Source of the DNA: Desulfoplanes formicivorans
GTDB lineage: Bacteria; Desulfobacterota; Desulfovibrionia; Desulfovibrionales; Desulfomicrobiaceae
Length of the DNA: 64,000 bases
Assembly (NCBI RefSeq): GCF_001748225.1
Contig: NZ_BDFE01000020.1
Location: 132,138-196,137 of the forward strand
Direction of reading: 5' to 3'
The translations under genes and the position numbers were made by a program. The notes beneath the pieces were generated by a model. It was not told the origin of the DNA, did not search any database, and saw only the letters and a program-made list of their open reading frames with translations. Shown in pieces: positions 19,589-28,369 of the stretch (positions are counted from its first letter, which is position 1; each line of letters opens with the position of its first letter).

Positions 19589-20359
19589 ATGCCCGTGACC
19601 GATTACACCCGCGATTCTGAGTATTTTTCAGCATCTCAGCAAGGGGATGTTGTTACCTTTCGTTTCAAGCAAAACCGTTTGATGCATGCCTCCCTGTTCG
19701 AGGCCAAGAATGCAGTCCTTGGGTATCTCGAGGAGGTGTCCCGGGCCGACGCGGTCAAGGTTGTCATCATCATGGGCAATGCTGGTCATGATGATTGCGA
19801 TCAATACCGTTCGGTCTGTTCCATGATCCGTTCCGGTGAACTGCCGGAAACAGCGATTCTGCGCATGTTCAGGGCGGTTGATCAGCTCATGCTCACTCTG
19901 GTGGGTTCTTCGACCATGTTCGTGGGGGTGAGCGCCGGGGAAACCGTTCCCCTGCTTTTGAGCGTCAATCTTGCCTGCGATTACCGGATAGCCGGCCAGT
20001 CCCTGAGGGTTCGCCATCTCTATCAGGATGAGGGCCTGCTTCCCAAGGGCGGCCTCCCCTTTTTCTTTGGCCGTCGCGTGGGCAGGAGCAAGGCGCTGGA
20101 ATGGCTGGTTCTCAAGGATCGCATCAGCGCCCGGGATTGTCTGGACCTGGGTCTGGTGGACCGGGTTGTACCTGATGAGCTTCTTGAATCAACGGCGCAG
20201 GATATTGTCCGAACCTTGTCCAGGTACCCCAAGCCCCTTTTGGCCCGGTTCAAGCGATTGCTCAATCGCTCCCTTGAAGGGCTGCCCGAGTATCTGGAAG
20301 AGGAAAACAGGGAATTGTGCTTTGTTTTGGAAAATGCAAACTGCTTGGGGGGGGCATGA
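19589..20359 (+). CDS. Enoyl-CoA hydratase/isomerase (crotonase) family protein, divergent
   Basis: 256 residues from ATG 19589, placed by the AAGGAGG site at 19573-19579. The crotonase fold is recognisable: VTFRFKQNRLMHASLFEAK, then VKVVIIMGNAG, then the central VNLACDYRIAG and LLPKGGLPFFFGRRVG. The C-terminal LDLGLVDRVVPDELLESTAQ and YPKPLLARFKRLL also fit. The first oxyanion-hole region is degenerate (GNAGHDDCDQYRS in place of a clear F-x-A-G-A-D), so a hydratase reaction is doubtful. Its stop overlaps the start of the histidine kinase (ATGA at 20356), so it may be a signalling partner. Function is unknown. Confidence 0.7.
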   Translation: MPVTDYTRDSEYFSASQQGDVVTFRFKQNRLMHASLFEAKNAVLGYLEEVSRADAVKVVIIMGNAGHDDCDQYRSVCSMIRSGELPETAILRMFRAVDQLMLTLVGSSTMFVGVSAGETVPLLLSVNLACDYRIAGQSLRVRHLYQDEGLLPKGGLPFFFGRRVGRSKALEWLVLKDRISARDCLDLGLVDRVVPDELLESTAQDIVRTLSRYPKPLLARFKRLLNRSLEGLPEYLEEENRELCFVLENANCLGGA

Positions 20360-21594
20360 GGCATACGTCAGACCATTTGGAAGAAGGCGTGGATGTTGGC
20401 GAACAGACCCTGCCAACGGCCTGTTCGTCGGTGTCCCGGGCGGGTCATGGTGATCTTCTGCGGTTCAGCAAGATCCTTGATCTCAGCCATGATCTTCTGA
20501 TTCTGGCCGAGTGCAGCAATGGACGGATTGTGGATGGCAACCGAACGGCCTGCACCCGTCTGGGCTATGAGTATGACCAGCTCACGCGGTTGCACCTTGA
20601 TCGCATCCTTTCTTCCCGGGTCATGGAACGGGTGCGGGGAATGCTGACACTCCAGGGTGCAGAGTTCGCCGAGATCACGGGGGAATTGATCACCTCTTTT
20701 GGAGAAGGCATTCCCGGGGAGATTGTTCTGCAACGGATGTTACGGGAAGATGCCTGTTACCTGGCTGTCGTGATCAGGGATAGTGGTCGGCTGATGCGGG
20801 TCCAGGAAGACAAGCTGCGTCTTGAGCAGCAGCTTTTGGAGGCCCGGCGCATGGAAACCATCATAACCTTTGCCGGAGGACTTGCTCACGATTTCAACAA
20901 TCTGCTTCAGATTGTCTCGGGAAATATTCAGATCCTCGGCCTGAAGAACAGGGATGCGAATCTCAAACGGCATATTCAGGCCATTGAGCAGGCCACCCTC
21001 ACGGCGAGCCAGCTGGTACAGCGACTGCGGACCATCAGTCGGAAGGGTGAGCGCAGCAAACACCTGGTTCATCTCAATGATGTCATCCGGGAGGTCTTAC
21101 GTCTGCGCAAACAGCATATTCCGGAAAAGGTCGTCGTGGACCTCCAGCTGGATTCTTCGTTGCCCGGGATTCTGGCAGATGGTGTGCACATGGAGCAGCT
21201 TTTCTTCAATCTGCTGCAAAATGCCCTTGATGCCCTGGATGGTCAGGGACGCATACACGTGGCCACGTGTTTGCAAGAGCTGTCTTCTGAGGATGCGCAC
21301 GCGTATGGTGATTTGAAACCCGGGCCGTACGTCCGGTTCTCCTTTGCCGACACCGGCCAGGGCATGGTCGAAGAGGTGCGAACCAGAATTTTCGAGCCCT
21401 TTTTCACGACCAAAAAGGCGGGTGAGGGTACAGGTCTGGGGCTTTCCACGGTATACGCCATTGTCCGGGATCACGAAGGACATGTTACCTGCCGTTCGGT
21501 ACCCGGACAGGGGACAACGTTCAGGTTTCTTTTTCCGGCTGTCCCGGAGGCAGCCGTCCCGCAAGAGCATAGGGGCATGGATAGTCAGGCATGA
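20356..21594 (+). CDS. PAS-domain sensor histidine kinase
   Basis: 412 residues, cytoplasmic: no membrane span or signal peptide. A PAS domain occupies about 40-150 ([26 protein letters not shown]...). The phosphoacceptor box is [20 protein letters not shown], of the NtrB-like type with HDFNN. The ATPase domain has N box [13 protein letters not shown]1 FADTGQGM, the F box and G2 [13 protein letters not shown]. Start ATG 20356 overlaps the crotonase-family stop. No response regulator is adjacent, so it is an orphan in this window. Confidence 0.9.
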   Translation: MRHTSDHLEEGVDVGEQTLPTACSSVSRAGHGDLLRFSKILDLSHDLLILAECSNGRIVDGNRTACTRLGYEYDQLTRLHLDRILSSRVMERVRGMLTLQGAEFAEITGELITSFGEGIPGEIVLQRMLREDACYLAVVIRDSGRLMRVQEDKLRLEQQLLEARRMETIITFAGGLAHDFNNLLQIVSGNIQILGLKNRDANLKRHIQAIEQATLTASQLVQRLRTISRKGERSKHLVHLNDVIREVLRLRKQHIPEKVVVDLQLDSSLPGILADGVHMEQLFFNLLQNALDALDGQGRIHVATCLQELSSEDAHAYGDLKPGPYVRFSFADTGQGMVEEVRTRIFEPFFTTKKAGEGTGLGLSTVYAIVRDHEGHVTCRSVPGQGTTFRFLFPAVPEAAVPQEHRGMDSQA

Positions 21595-21895
21595 ACGTCC
21601 TTTGGCCGGGGACGTTTTCGAATGGTGGGCTGCACAGTGACCAGAAGGTTCGGATGTCCGGTGGTCAATGAGAGTGATGGGATTTTTGGCGACACCACAA
21701 GGGGCGGAGGGTGGCCCATCGCACTGACGGCAGGGGGGGCCATCCAGATCCTGTCAGCAATGTGCACCATTACGGGGCTACGGCGTGGCGCTGACCGCCT
21801 TCTGCCGATGCTGTCAGAGGGAGTTCCTGACCGGTCTTTCCTGAAGCATGTGCAAAGGACTGCGGATCCATGAACAGCCAGACAAGGAGGGCACT
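21595..21895 (+). other. Intergenic region without a supported gene
   Basis: About 300 bases. Short open frames exist on both strands, but none has a ribosome site or a protein-like composition. Only the AAGGAGGG site just before the azoreductase ATG stands out. Confidence 0.5.
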
Positions 21896-22522
21896 ATGAC
21901 CAAAATCATGTATATCAAGGCATCACCTCGAGGGAACCGTTCTCACGCCACCCATGTGGCCGATTTTTTTGTGGAGGAATGTCTTCGGATCAACCCGGAA
22001 ACCGAGGTGCTGGTCCGGGACCTCTTTACCATGGATCTGCCTCTGCTGGACGGGGCCATGCTTGAGGCCAAGTACAATATCATGCACGGTCGAGAACACA
22101 CCTCCGAGCAGCGTGATCGCTGGAGGGCCGTGGAACGGGTGATCGAAGATTTCAAGAGCGCCAACCGGTATGTTTTTGCTGTTCCCATGTGGAATTTTTC
22201 CATCCCCTATCATTTGAAGCATTTTCTTGATGTGATTTCTCAACCGACCTATACCTTCAATGCCGGACCCCAGGGGTACGAAGGCCTTCTCAAGGACAAG
22301 AAGGCATTTGTGGCCTATGCCCGTGGCGGAGAGTATCCCGCTGGCACCCCGCACGAGGCCTTTAATTTCCAGGCCCCGTATCTCGAATTCATGCTCGGAT
22401 TTATGGGCATTACCGATGTGGTTACCGTTGCCGTGGAACCGACCCTTGGGGATATGGCTCTTCGGGATGCGGCCCGGGACAAAGCCCTGCAAACAGCCCG
22501 CAAGGTTGCCGCGGATTTTTGA
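21896..22522 (+). CDS. azoR: FMN-dependent NADH-azoreductase / flavodoxin-fold quinone reductase
   Basis: Two-electron reduction of quinones and azo compounds with FMN and NADH in the cytoplasm. The product is 208 residues from ATG 21896, preceded by AAGGAGGG. The flavodoxin-like start is MTKIMYIKASPRGNRSHAT, the FMN phosphate loop of AzoR. FAVPMWNFSIPYHLKHFLD is the AzoR signature, and FVAYARGGEY binds the isoalloxazine ring. Length matches the family. It is monocistronic: a strong terminator follows. Confidence 0.92.
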   Translation: MTKIMYIKASPRGNRSHATHVADFFVEECLRINPETEVLVRDLFTMDLPLLDGAMLEAKYNIMHGREHTSEQRDRWRAVERVIEDFKSANRYVFAVPMWNFSIPYHLKHFLDVISQPTYTFNAGPQGYEGLLKDKKAFVAYARGGEYPAGTPHEAFNFQAPYLEFMLGFMGITDVVTVAVEPTLGDMALRDAARDKALQTARKVAADF

Positions 22523-22547
22523 AGGTTCTGCCCCTTGTGCCTGTTGT

Positions 22548-22597
22548 GCGCGTCGCATGGACATCTGTTGTGAATGTCCATGCGACGCGCTGTTTTT
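22548..22597 (+). terminator. Rho-independent terminator after azoR
   Basis: GCGCGTCGCATGGACAT (22548-22564) and ATGTCCATGCGACGCGC (22574-22590) form a perfect 17-bp stem with a 9-base loop. TTTTT follows at 22593-22597. Confidence 0.95.
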
Positions 22598-22688
22598 GGG
22601 CCCCTTTTTCTTGGAGGGCGGGCCTGACCGCTTTGCACGGTCTTGCTGGAACACCTCTTTTACCCCCCTGTTTGCTTGCGGATTTTGC

Positions 22689-22757
22689 TTGACCCTGGTG
22701 GGGTTCAAGAATATGAAGATATTTCAATATCAGCATATCTTGATATAGATATTTCAA
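22689..22757 (+). promoter_or_regulatory. Promoter and operator cluster of the SahR-type regulator
   Basis: TTGACC (22689-22694) and TATGAA (22712-22717) are spaced by 17 bases, a sigma-70-like promoter. Overlapping the likely start are two dyads: GATAT-TTCA-ATATC (22718-22731) and ATATC-TT-GATAT (22735-22746). AGATATTTCAA also occurs as a direct repeat at 22717-22727 and 22747-22757, 30 bases apart, about three helical turns. This is the layout expected for an ArsR-family repressor blocking its own promoter. Function is inferred. Confidence 0.65.
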
Positions 22758-22769
22758 CATTCATGAATC

Positions 22770-23687
22770 ATGGACATTCTTGCCTGCTGTAAAGCTTTTG
22801 CCGACATGACCAGGGCCCGGCTGGTCAACGTGCTCCACCACTATGAACTCAATGTGGGGGAGCTTGTTTCCGTTATGGGCATGGGCCAGTCCCGCATTTC
22901 TCGGCATTTGAAGATCCTGACCGCCTGCGGATTGCTTGTTTCCCGGCGGGACGGGTTGTGCATGTTTTACCGGACGGCTTCTGAAGGTCCGGCCGGCACG
23001 TTTTTGCAGTGTGTGCTGCCCCTCATGGAGCAGGAGCAGGAAGAGGTGTTGGGCGGCGATCTGGTTCAGGCTGCCGAGGTGGTCCGGGACCGGATCAACA
23101 GGACCCGCCATTTTTTCGACTCCATTGCTGTTTCCTGGGATCGGCTGAGTAACGAGGTGTTCGGGGAAATGGATATTGTCCATGAGGTCCTGAGCCGGAT
23201 TCCCCGGTGCACGACCATTGCCGATCTCGGGTGCGGTTCCGGGAGCCTGCTGACAGGTCTGGGACAAAAAGCCGATACGGTCATCGGGGTGGATTGTTCG
23301 TCCAAGATGCTCGAACTGGCCGAGCAGCGGGTGTTTTCCCACGGCGGGGTCAGCCTGCGCATAGGCGAGCTGGAGCACCTGCCTCTTCGGGACGGGGAAA
23401 CGGATTTTGTGGTCATGTCCATGGTCTTGCATCATATCATCCATCCCGAGGCCGCTATTGGTGAAGCTGCCCGGATTCTGGAAAAAGGGGGCGGCCTGTT
23501 GCTTGTGGACTTCAAACGGCACGCCAACGAATCCATGCGCACCGAGTACGGTGACCGCTGGCTCGGGTTTGCCGACGAAGACGTGCACGCCTGGCTGGAT
23601 CGCGCGGGGTTTGTGGTCTCTGCCCTGGATGCCTTTCCCGTGAACAAGGGGCTGGTGATCAACATGTTCCAGGCCAAAAAGGTGTAG
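22770..23687 (+). CDS. sahR: SahR-like transcriptional regulator: ArsR HTH fused to a SAM-dependent methyltransferase domain
   Basis: 305 residues. The N-terminal ArsR winged helix (about 1-85) has MDILACCKAFADMTRARLVNVL, then GELVSVMGMGQSRISRHLKIL and a GLLVSRRDGLCMFYR wing. The C-terminal class I methyltransferase domain (about 110-305) has motif I IADLGCGSGSLLTGLG and DFVVMSMVLHHI. From memory of the literature, SahR of Desulfovibrio has this fusion, binds S-adenosylhomocysteine and represses methionine-cycle genes. The next genes here are ahcY and metK, which supports that role. The family match and context are good; the effector is inferred. Confidence 0.82.
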   Translation: MDILACCKAFADMTRARLVNVLHHYELNVGELVSVMGMGQSRISRHLKILTACGLLVSRRDGLCMFYRTASEGPAGTFLQCVLPLMEQEQEEVLGGDLVQAAEVVRDRINRTRHFFDSIAVSWDRLSNEVFGEMDIVHEVLSRIPRCTTIADLGCGSGSLLTGLGQKADTVIGVDCSSKMLELAEQRVFSHGGVSLRIGELEHLPLRDGETDFVVMSMVLHHIIHPEAAIGEAARILEKGGGLLLVDFKRHANESMRTEYGDRWLGFADEDVHAWLDRAGFVVSALDAFPVNKGLVINMFQAKKV

Positions 23688-23916
23688 GCCCTTTGAGGCT
23701 GCAGGCAACAACAGGGAATGTTTTCCTGGTTGGCGGCCTTCATGCCTGAAGGGGCTGATCCTGCAATGTGACATAACGGTATTTTTTCCACGAGTGAAAC
23801 CGGTTTTATACCCAATGGCCCGCAGGTGAAGGAGAAAACGTGCGGTGCCCCGAGGGGACAGGTTTTTCGCGTACAGCTTCAGACATCAAACATACAACTA
23901 TTCAAGGAGAATCGAG

Positions 23917-25338
23917 ATGGTACAACCATATGAAGGCACGCTGCAGTACAAGGTGGCGGATATTGCCCTGGCCGAATGGGGACGCAAGGAAATGGATCTG
24001 TCACAAAAGGAAATGCCCGGGCTCATGGCCCTTCGGGAAAAATACGGCAAGGACAAGCCCCTGGCCGGATTTCGGGTGACAGGTAGTCTGCACATGACCA
24101 TTCAGACGGCCATGCTCATCGAAACCTTGCATGCCCTGGGCGCGGATATCCGGTGGGCTTCCTGCAATATTTTTTCAACCCAGGACCATGCAGCCGCTGC
24201 CGTGGCCAAGGAAGGGCTGGCCAAGGTTTTTGCCTGGAAGGGCGAGTCCCTTGAAGAGTATTGGTGGTGTACGGAACAGGCCCTTACCTGGCCCGATGGA
24301 TCAGGTCCCCATCTGATCGTTGATGACGGCGGCGATGCCACCCTGCTTGTGCATCAGGGCGTCAAGGTGGAAAAGAATCCTTCCCTTGTGGAAAAGACCT
24401 ACGAGGTCAGGGAGTTCCAGATCATCATGGATCGTCTTGCCCACAGCCTGAAGGTCGATCCCGGCAAGTGGACCCGCATTGCCAAGGAAATCCGCGGGGT
24501 TTCCGAAGAGACGACCACGGGTGTACATCGTCTGTATCACATGGAAAAGAATGGGGAGCTTTTGTTTCCGGCCTATAATGTCAACGATTCCGTTACCAAG
24601 TCCAAATTCGATAATTTGTACGGGTGCAGGGAGTCCCTGGCCGATGGGATCAAACGGGCCACGGATGTCATGGTTGCCGGCAAGATTACCGTGGTCTGCG
24701 GATACGGTGATGTGGGCAAGGGGTGTGCCCAGGCCATGCGCGGACTCGGTTCCCGGGTGCTGATCACTGAAATCGATCCCATCTGCGCCCTGCAGGCAGC
24801 CATGGAAGGGTTCGAGGTGGTAACCATGAACGAGGCCGCGCCTTTGGGAGACATCTTTGTCACGGCCACGGGCAATTATCATGTCATCCGGGGCGAGCAC
24901 ATGGAAATGATGAAAGATGAGGCCATTGTCTGTAATATCGGTCACTTTGATAGCGAGATTGAAATGAGCTATCTGGAAAACAGTGATGTGTGCACCAAAG
25001 AGGAAATCAAGCCCCAGGTGGACAAGTGGACCCTCAAATCCGGTCGGTCCATTATTGTCCTGGCCGAGGGCCGGCTGGTCAATCTCGGATGCGCCACGGG
25101 TCATCCCAGCTTTGTCATGAGCAACAGCTTCACCAACCAGGTTCTGGCCCAGCTTGATCTGGCAGCCCATCGCTACGAGCCCAAGGTCATGGTTCTGCCC
25201 AAAATTCTGGACGAGGAAGTGGCCCGGCTTCATCTAGACCGGCTCGGAGTCAAACTGGACAAGCTGACCAAGGAACAGGCCGAATATATTGGTGTGCCCG
25301 TGGAAGGACCGTACAAACCGGACTATTATCGCTATTAA
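23917..25338 (+). CDS. ahcY: Adenosylhomocysteinase
   Basis: Hydrolyses S-adenosylhomocysteine to adenosine and homocysteine, recycling the product of methyl transfer. 473 residues from ATG 23917, behind TCAAGGAGAA. NAD-binding Rossmann motif is [16 protein letters not shown]. The substrate region shows [34 protein letters not shown] and [14 protein letters not shown]. The C-terminal KPDYYRY, with the conserved Lys and Tyr that reach the neighbouring subunit's NAD, is intact. The 229-base leader after sahR contains no SAH riboswitch core that I can recognise, so control by SahR is more likely. Confidence 0.97.
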   Translation: MVQPYEGTLQYKVADIALAEWGRKEMDLSQKEMPGLMALREKYGKDKPLAGFRVTGSLHMTIQTAMLIETLHALGADIRWASCNIFSTQDHAAAAVAKEGLAKVFAWKGESLEEYWWCTEQALTWPDGSGPHLIVDDGGDATLLVHQGVKVEKNPSLVEKTYEVREFQIIMDRLAHSLKVDPGKWTRIAKEIRGVSEETTTGVHRLYHMEKNGELLFPAYNVNDSVTKSKFDNLYGCRESLADGIKRATDVMVAGKITVVCGYGDVGKGCAQAMRGLGSRVLITEIDPICALQAAMEGFEVVTMNEAAPLGDIFVTATGNYHVIRGEHMEMMKDEAIVCNIGHFDSEIEMSYLENSDVCTKEEIKPQVDKWTLKSGRSIIVLAEGRLVNLGCATGHPSFVMSNSFTNQVLAQLDLAAHRYEPKVMVLPKILDEEVARLHLDRLGVKLDKLTKEQAEYIGVPVEGPYKPDYYRY

Positions 25339-25452
25339 GGCGATTGCCGGTGGTACTGGCTGCGCCTCTGGGGAACGTATCGGGTTTCCACGGGGGTGCT
25401 CAGATCAGCCACCACCTTCAACTTCAAACCTCGCATTGCAAGCCACATTTCA

Positions 25453-26145
25453 ATGACCACAACACAACCAAAACGCAAGCGCTCCTTTTTGAAGGGCATT
25501 CAGGCCTTTTTCAAGGCCAATCTCATCGCGGGGCTGCTCTTTTTGACCCCCCTGGTGGCCACGTTCTTCTTCCTGCGCATGCTTATCCAGTGGATGGACA
25601 GGATTTTGCTTGTCATCCCCCAAGGGTATCGGCCCGAAGATGTGCTTCCCTTTCCGATTCCCGGCCTCGGACTGATCATCATCGTCCTGTTGCTCCTGAT
25701 TACCGGCATGCTTGTGCGCAATTATCTGGGTCGCCGTCTGGTGGCCATGTGGAATTATATCATTGCCCATATCCCTCTTGTGAACAAGTTCTACGTTTCG
25801 GTGCAGCAACTGGTGGAAACGGTCGCCAACGGGGGGACCAAGGATTTCAAACGGGTCGTTCTGGTGGAGTTCCCCCGGACCGGCGTGTATTCCCTGGCCT
25901 ATGTCACCGGAGTTGCCGTGGGCGAACTGCAGGAAAAGACGCATAAGAAGGTTATCAACCTGTACGTCCCGACAACGCCCAATCCCACCTCGGGCTACTA
26001 TCTCATTGTTGACGAAAACGAGGTCATCGAGCTGGACATGAGTGTTGAGGATTCGTTCAAACTTCTTATCTCCGGAGGGATTATCAATCCGGATAATGGC
26101 AAGAACCATTCAAAAAATCTCAAGGGCCGTCGCGCCAGAAACTAG
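25453..26145 (+). CDS. DUF502 family inner-membrane protein
   Basis: 230 residues from ATG 25453; a start 19 codons upstream is possible and neither has a clear ribosome site. Two membrane spans are visible: about 20-42 ([20 protein letters not shown]) and about 68-92 ([18 protein letters not shown]). The conserved DUF502 motifs P-L-V-A-T and [14 protein letters not shown] are followed by a soluble C-terminal half with [19 protein letters not shown] and [13 protein letters not shown]. The family has no established function. It lies between ahcY and metK on the same strand, so co-transcription is likely; the reason is unknown. Confidence 0.85.
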   Translation: MTTTQPKRKRSFLKGIQAFFKANLIAGLLFLTPLVATFFFLRMLIQWMDRILLVIPQGYRPEDVLPFPIPGLGLIIIVLLLLITGMLVRNYLGRRLVAMWNYIIAHIPLVNKFYVSVQQLVETVANGGTKDFKRVVLVEFPRTGVYSLAYVTGVAVGELQEKTHKKVINLYVPTTPNPTSGYYLIVDENEVIELDMSVEDSFKLLISGGIINPDNGKNHSKNLKGRRARN

Positions 26146-26161
26146 TGAGGACACAAGAACC

Positions 26162-27331
26162 ATGATCATGACCACAGACCGCTATCTGTTTACATCCGAA
26201 TCCGTGACCGAAGGCCATCCGGACAAGATTGCCGATCAGATCTCCGATGCCATTCTGGATTCTCTGCTGGATCAGGACCCCAACTCCCGCGTGGCCTGCG
26301 AAACCCTGGTGACCACGGGCATGGCTTTTATTGCCGGTGAAATCAGCACCAGTGCGTATGCCGATTTTCCTTCCATCGTCCGGGACACCATCCGGGAGAT
26401 CGGGTACACGGGGTCGGATATGGGGTTTGATGCGGACACCTGTGCCGTTGTCTCCTCGGTGGACAAGCAGTCTGCCGATATCGCACAGGGCGTGGACCGC
26501 AAGGCCCCCGAAGAGCAGGGAGCCGGTGATCAGGGAATGATGTTCGGGTTTGCCACCAATGAGACCAAAACCCTCATGCCCGCACCCATCTATTATGCCC
26601 ACAAACTGTCCAGACGTCTTGCCTATGTGCGCAAGAACAATATCCTCGATTTCCTCCGTCCCGACGGCAAAACGCAGGTTTCCGTGGAATACGCCGGGGG
26701 CAAACCCGTGCACATCGACAACGTGGTGGTGGCCTGTCAGCACAATGAGAATATCGCTTATGCCGATCTTGCCGATGCCGTGCGCGAAGAGGTCATTCTG
26801 AAAAGTCTTCCCGAAGATCTGCTGGATGATGCCACCCGGATTTTCATCAATACCACCGGCCGGTTTGTGACTGGTGGTCCGGTGGCCGACTGCGGTCTGA
26901 CCGGTCGGAAGATCATCCAGGACACTTACGGCGGCATGGGCAACCATGGCGGCGGGGCTTTCTCCGGCAAGGATCCGTCCAAGGTGGACCGGTCTGGTGC
27001 ATACATGGCCCGGTACATTGCCAAGAACGTGGTTGCCGCAGGCCTTGCACCCACATGCGAGGTGCAGATTGCCTATGCCATTGGCGTTGCCGATCCCGTG
27101 TCGGTTCTGGTGACCACTGGCGGCAAGGGCGAGGTTTCGGACGAGGCCTTGAGCAAGGCCGTGCGCGAAGTTTTTGACCTGCGTCCCTATTACATCGTCA
27201 AGCAGCTTGATCTGCTCAGGCCCATCTACAAGAATACGGCATGCTATGGTCATTTCGGTCGTGAGCGGGTGGAATTTTCCTGGGAAAAGACCGACCGCAT
27301 TGAAGACCTGAAAACCGCGGTCAAGCTGTAG
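26162..27331 (+). CDS. metK: S-adenosylmethionine synthetase
   Basis: Makes S-adenosylmethionine from ATP and methionine. 389 residues, standard length. The first signature is [25 protein letters not shown], the ATP loop is [12 protein letters not shown] and the P-loop-like motif is [19 protein letters not shown]. Start at ATG 26162, with a second in-frame ATG at 26168 equally possible. With ahcY and sahR it forms a methionine-cycle cluster covering SAM synthesis and SAH removal. Confidence 0.97.
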   Translation: MIMTTDRYLFTSESVTEGHPDKIADQISDAILDSLLDQDPNSRVACETLVTTGMAFIAGEISTSAYADFPSIVRDTIREIGYTGSDMGFDADTCAVVSSVDKQSADIAQGVDRKAPEEQGAGDQGMMFGFATNETKTLMPAPIYYAHKLSRRLAYVRKNNILDFLRPDGKTQVSVEYAGGKPVHIDNVVVACQHNENIAYADLADAVREEVILKSLPEDLLDDATRIFINTTGRFVTGGPVADCGLTGRKIIQDTYGGMGNHGGGAFSGKDPSKVDRSGAYMARYIAKNVVAAGLAPTCEVQIAYAIGVADPVSVLVTTGGKGEVSDEALSKAVREVFDLRPYYIVKQLDLLRPIYKNTACYGHFGRERVEFSWEKTDRIEDLKTAVKL

Positions 27332-27357
27332 ATCATACCGGTACACGGTTGACTCGA

Positions 27358-27396
27358 CACCCCGCTCGTCTGCAAGGATGAGCGGGGTATTTTTTT
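27358..27396 (+). terminator. Rho-independent terminator after metK
   Basis: CCCCGCTC and GAGCGGGG pair around a 13-base loop, followed by seven T residues at 27390-27396. Confidence 0.9.
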
Positions 27397-27574
27397 GAAA
27401 AAAAAAAGGGTTTGAAGGCTGGACTGATAGCCGCAACCGGCATCATGACCAAAAACAGTGCGTCATGTCTTGTGTCCCCATTTGCATCCTCTTTTTTACC
27501 CTTGACTTCATGGACGTGTATGCTATCCGTTTTGCAACTCGAGTTTGAAATCTCTAACAAAGATTGAGGATTTC

Positions 27575-28159
27575 ATGGTGCCTGCAGCCAAGAAGGATTC
27601 GGACAATCGGCCTCTTACTCCGGCCATGGAAGATTACCTGGAAGCCATCTATCAGATCGGTCAGGAAAAGAAGATCGTCCGTGTGAAGGATATCGCCGTC
27701 AAGATGGACGTGAAGATGCCCACCGTGACCAGCATGCTCAAAAATCTCGGGGGGCGTGGTTACATCAACTACGAAAAATACGGGTACGTTGATCTGACCG
27801 GGGAAGGCATTTCCGTGGGCAGGGAGATCTGCCGCAAGCACGGGGTCCTGTACCATTTTCTCAAGGATATCCTGAATGTTGACCCCAAGACCGCTGACGA
27901 AGAGGCCTGCAAGATGGAGCATACCCTGTGCAGCTCCACCCTGGATCGGCTGGTCAAGTTCATGGAATTCATCCAGGCGTGTCCCCGGACAGGAGAGGGC
28001 TGGCTGGAATATTTTGAAGAGTTCATCAGGGACGGACGAACGCATGCAAAGTGTGCCAGGTGCACAGAGGATTTCACCCTCGAGTTCAAGGAACGGGTCG
28101 AGTCCCTGAGGGGACAGAAGGAGGAACCCGACAACGATTCCAGGGACATCCAGGTTTGA
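27575..28159 (+). CDS. DtxR/MntR-family metal-dependent transcriptional regulator
   Basis: 194 residues from ATG 27575, with GAGGA at 27566-27570; a TTG start 10 codons upstream is less likely. The winged helix (about 10-75) is typical: LTPAMEDYLEAIYQIGQEKKIVRVKDIA then MPTVTSMLKNLGGRGYINYEKYG. The metal-binding dimerisation domain follows, with HGVLYHFLKDILNVDP, EEACKMEH and the second Cys/His pair. A Cys-rich tail (HAKCARCTEDF) is unusual and could add a metal or redox site. It is close to the Feo locus at 31 kb, so iron or manganese sensing is plausible but unproven. Confidence 0.88.
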   Translation: MVPAAKKDSDNRPLTPAMEDYLEAIYQIGQEKKIVRVKDIAVKMDVKMPTVTSMLKNLGGRGYINYEKYGYVDLTGEGISVGREICRKHGVLYHFLKDILNVDPKTADEEACKMEHTLCSSTLDRLVKFMEFIQACPRTGEGWLEYFEEFIRDGRTHAKCARCTEDFTLEFKERVESLRGQKEEPDNDSRDIQV

Positions 28160-28204
28160 TACAGGGATTCGCGTTGTTTTACATCTGATAGCTGTTTGAA
28201 CGGG

Positions 28205-28226
28205 CATGCGGCCCTTAAGCCGCATG
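28205..28226. repeat. 8-bp inverted repeat after the DtxR gene
   Basis: CATGCGGC and GCCGCATG are separated by 6 bases. It precedes the larger hairpin at 28252-28283 and has no T run of its own. Confidence 0.5.
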
Positions 28227-28251
28227 AGCCGTGCAACTCGTTTGCAAATAC

Positions 28252-28283
28252 ATATCCGGTACAGGGTAACCTGTGCCGGATAT
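28252..28283. terminator. Hairpin terminator between converging DtxR and SLC13 genes
   Basis: ATATCCGGTACAGG pairs with CCTGTGCCGGATAT, one mismatch-free stem except a G-U type pair, across a 4-base GTAA loop. TTGTTT follows. A-rich sequence on the other side makes it usable for the minus-strand gene. Confidence 0.75.
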
Positions 28284-28369
28284 TTGTTTGTGGGGTTGCA
28301 GGGACGGTTTGGTTCAAGGGAGAAGAACAGGGTGGTCTTTTCCTGGGGAGTGTTGGGAGGTCAGTCCGC

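Noticed and set aside
21622-21873. 83-codon frame before azoR
   Set aside because: No ribosome site, no recognisable domain.
23690-23916. Possible SAH riboswitch ahead of ahcY
   Set aside because: I could not find the conserved SAH riboswitch core (GAGGAGCGCUGC-like). The imperfect repeats there do not fold into it, and SahR offers a simpler control.
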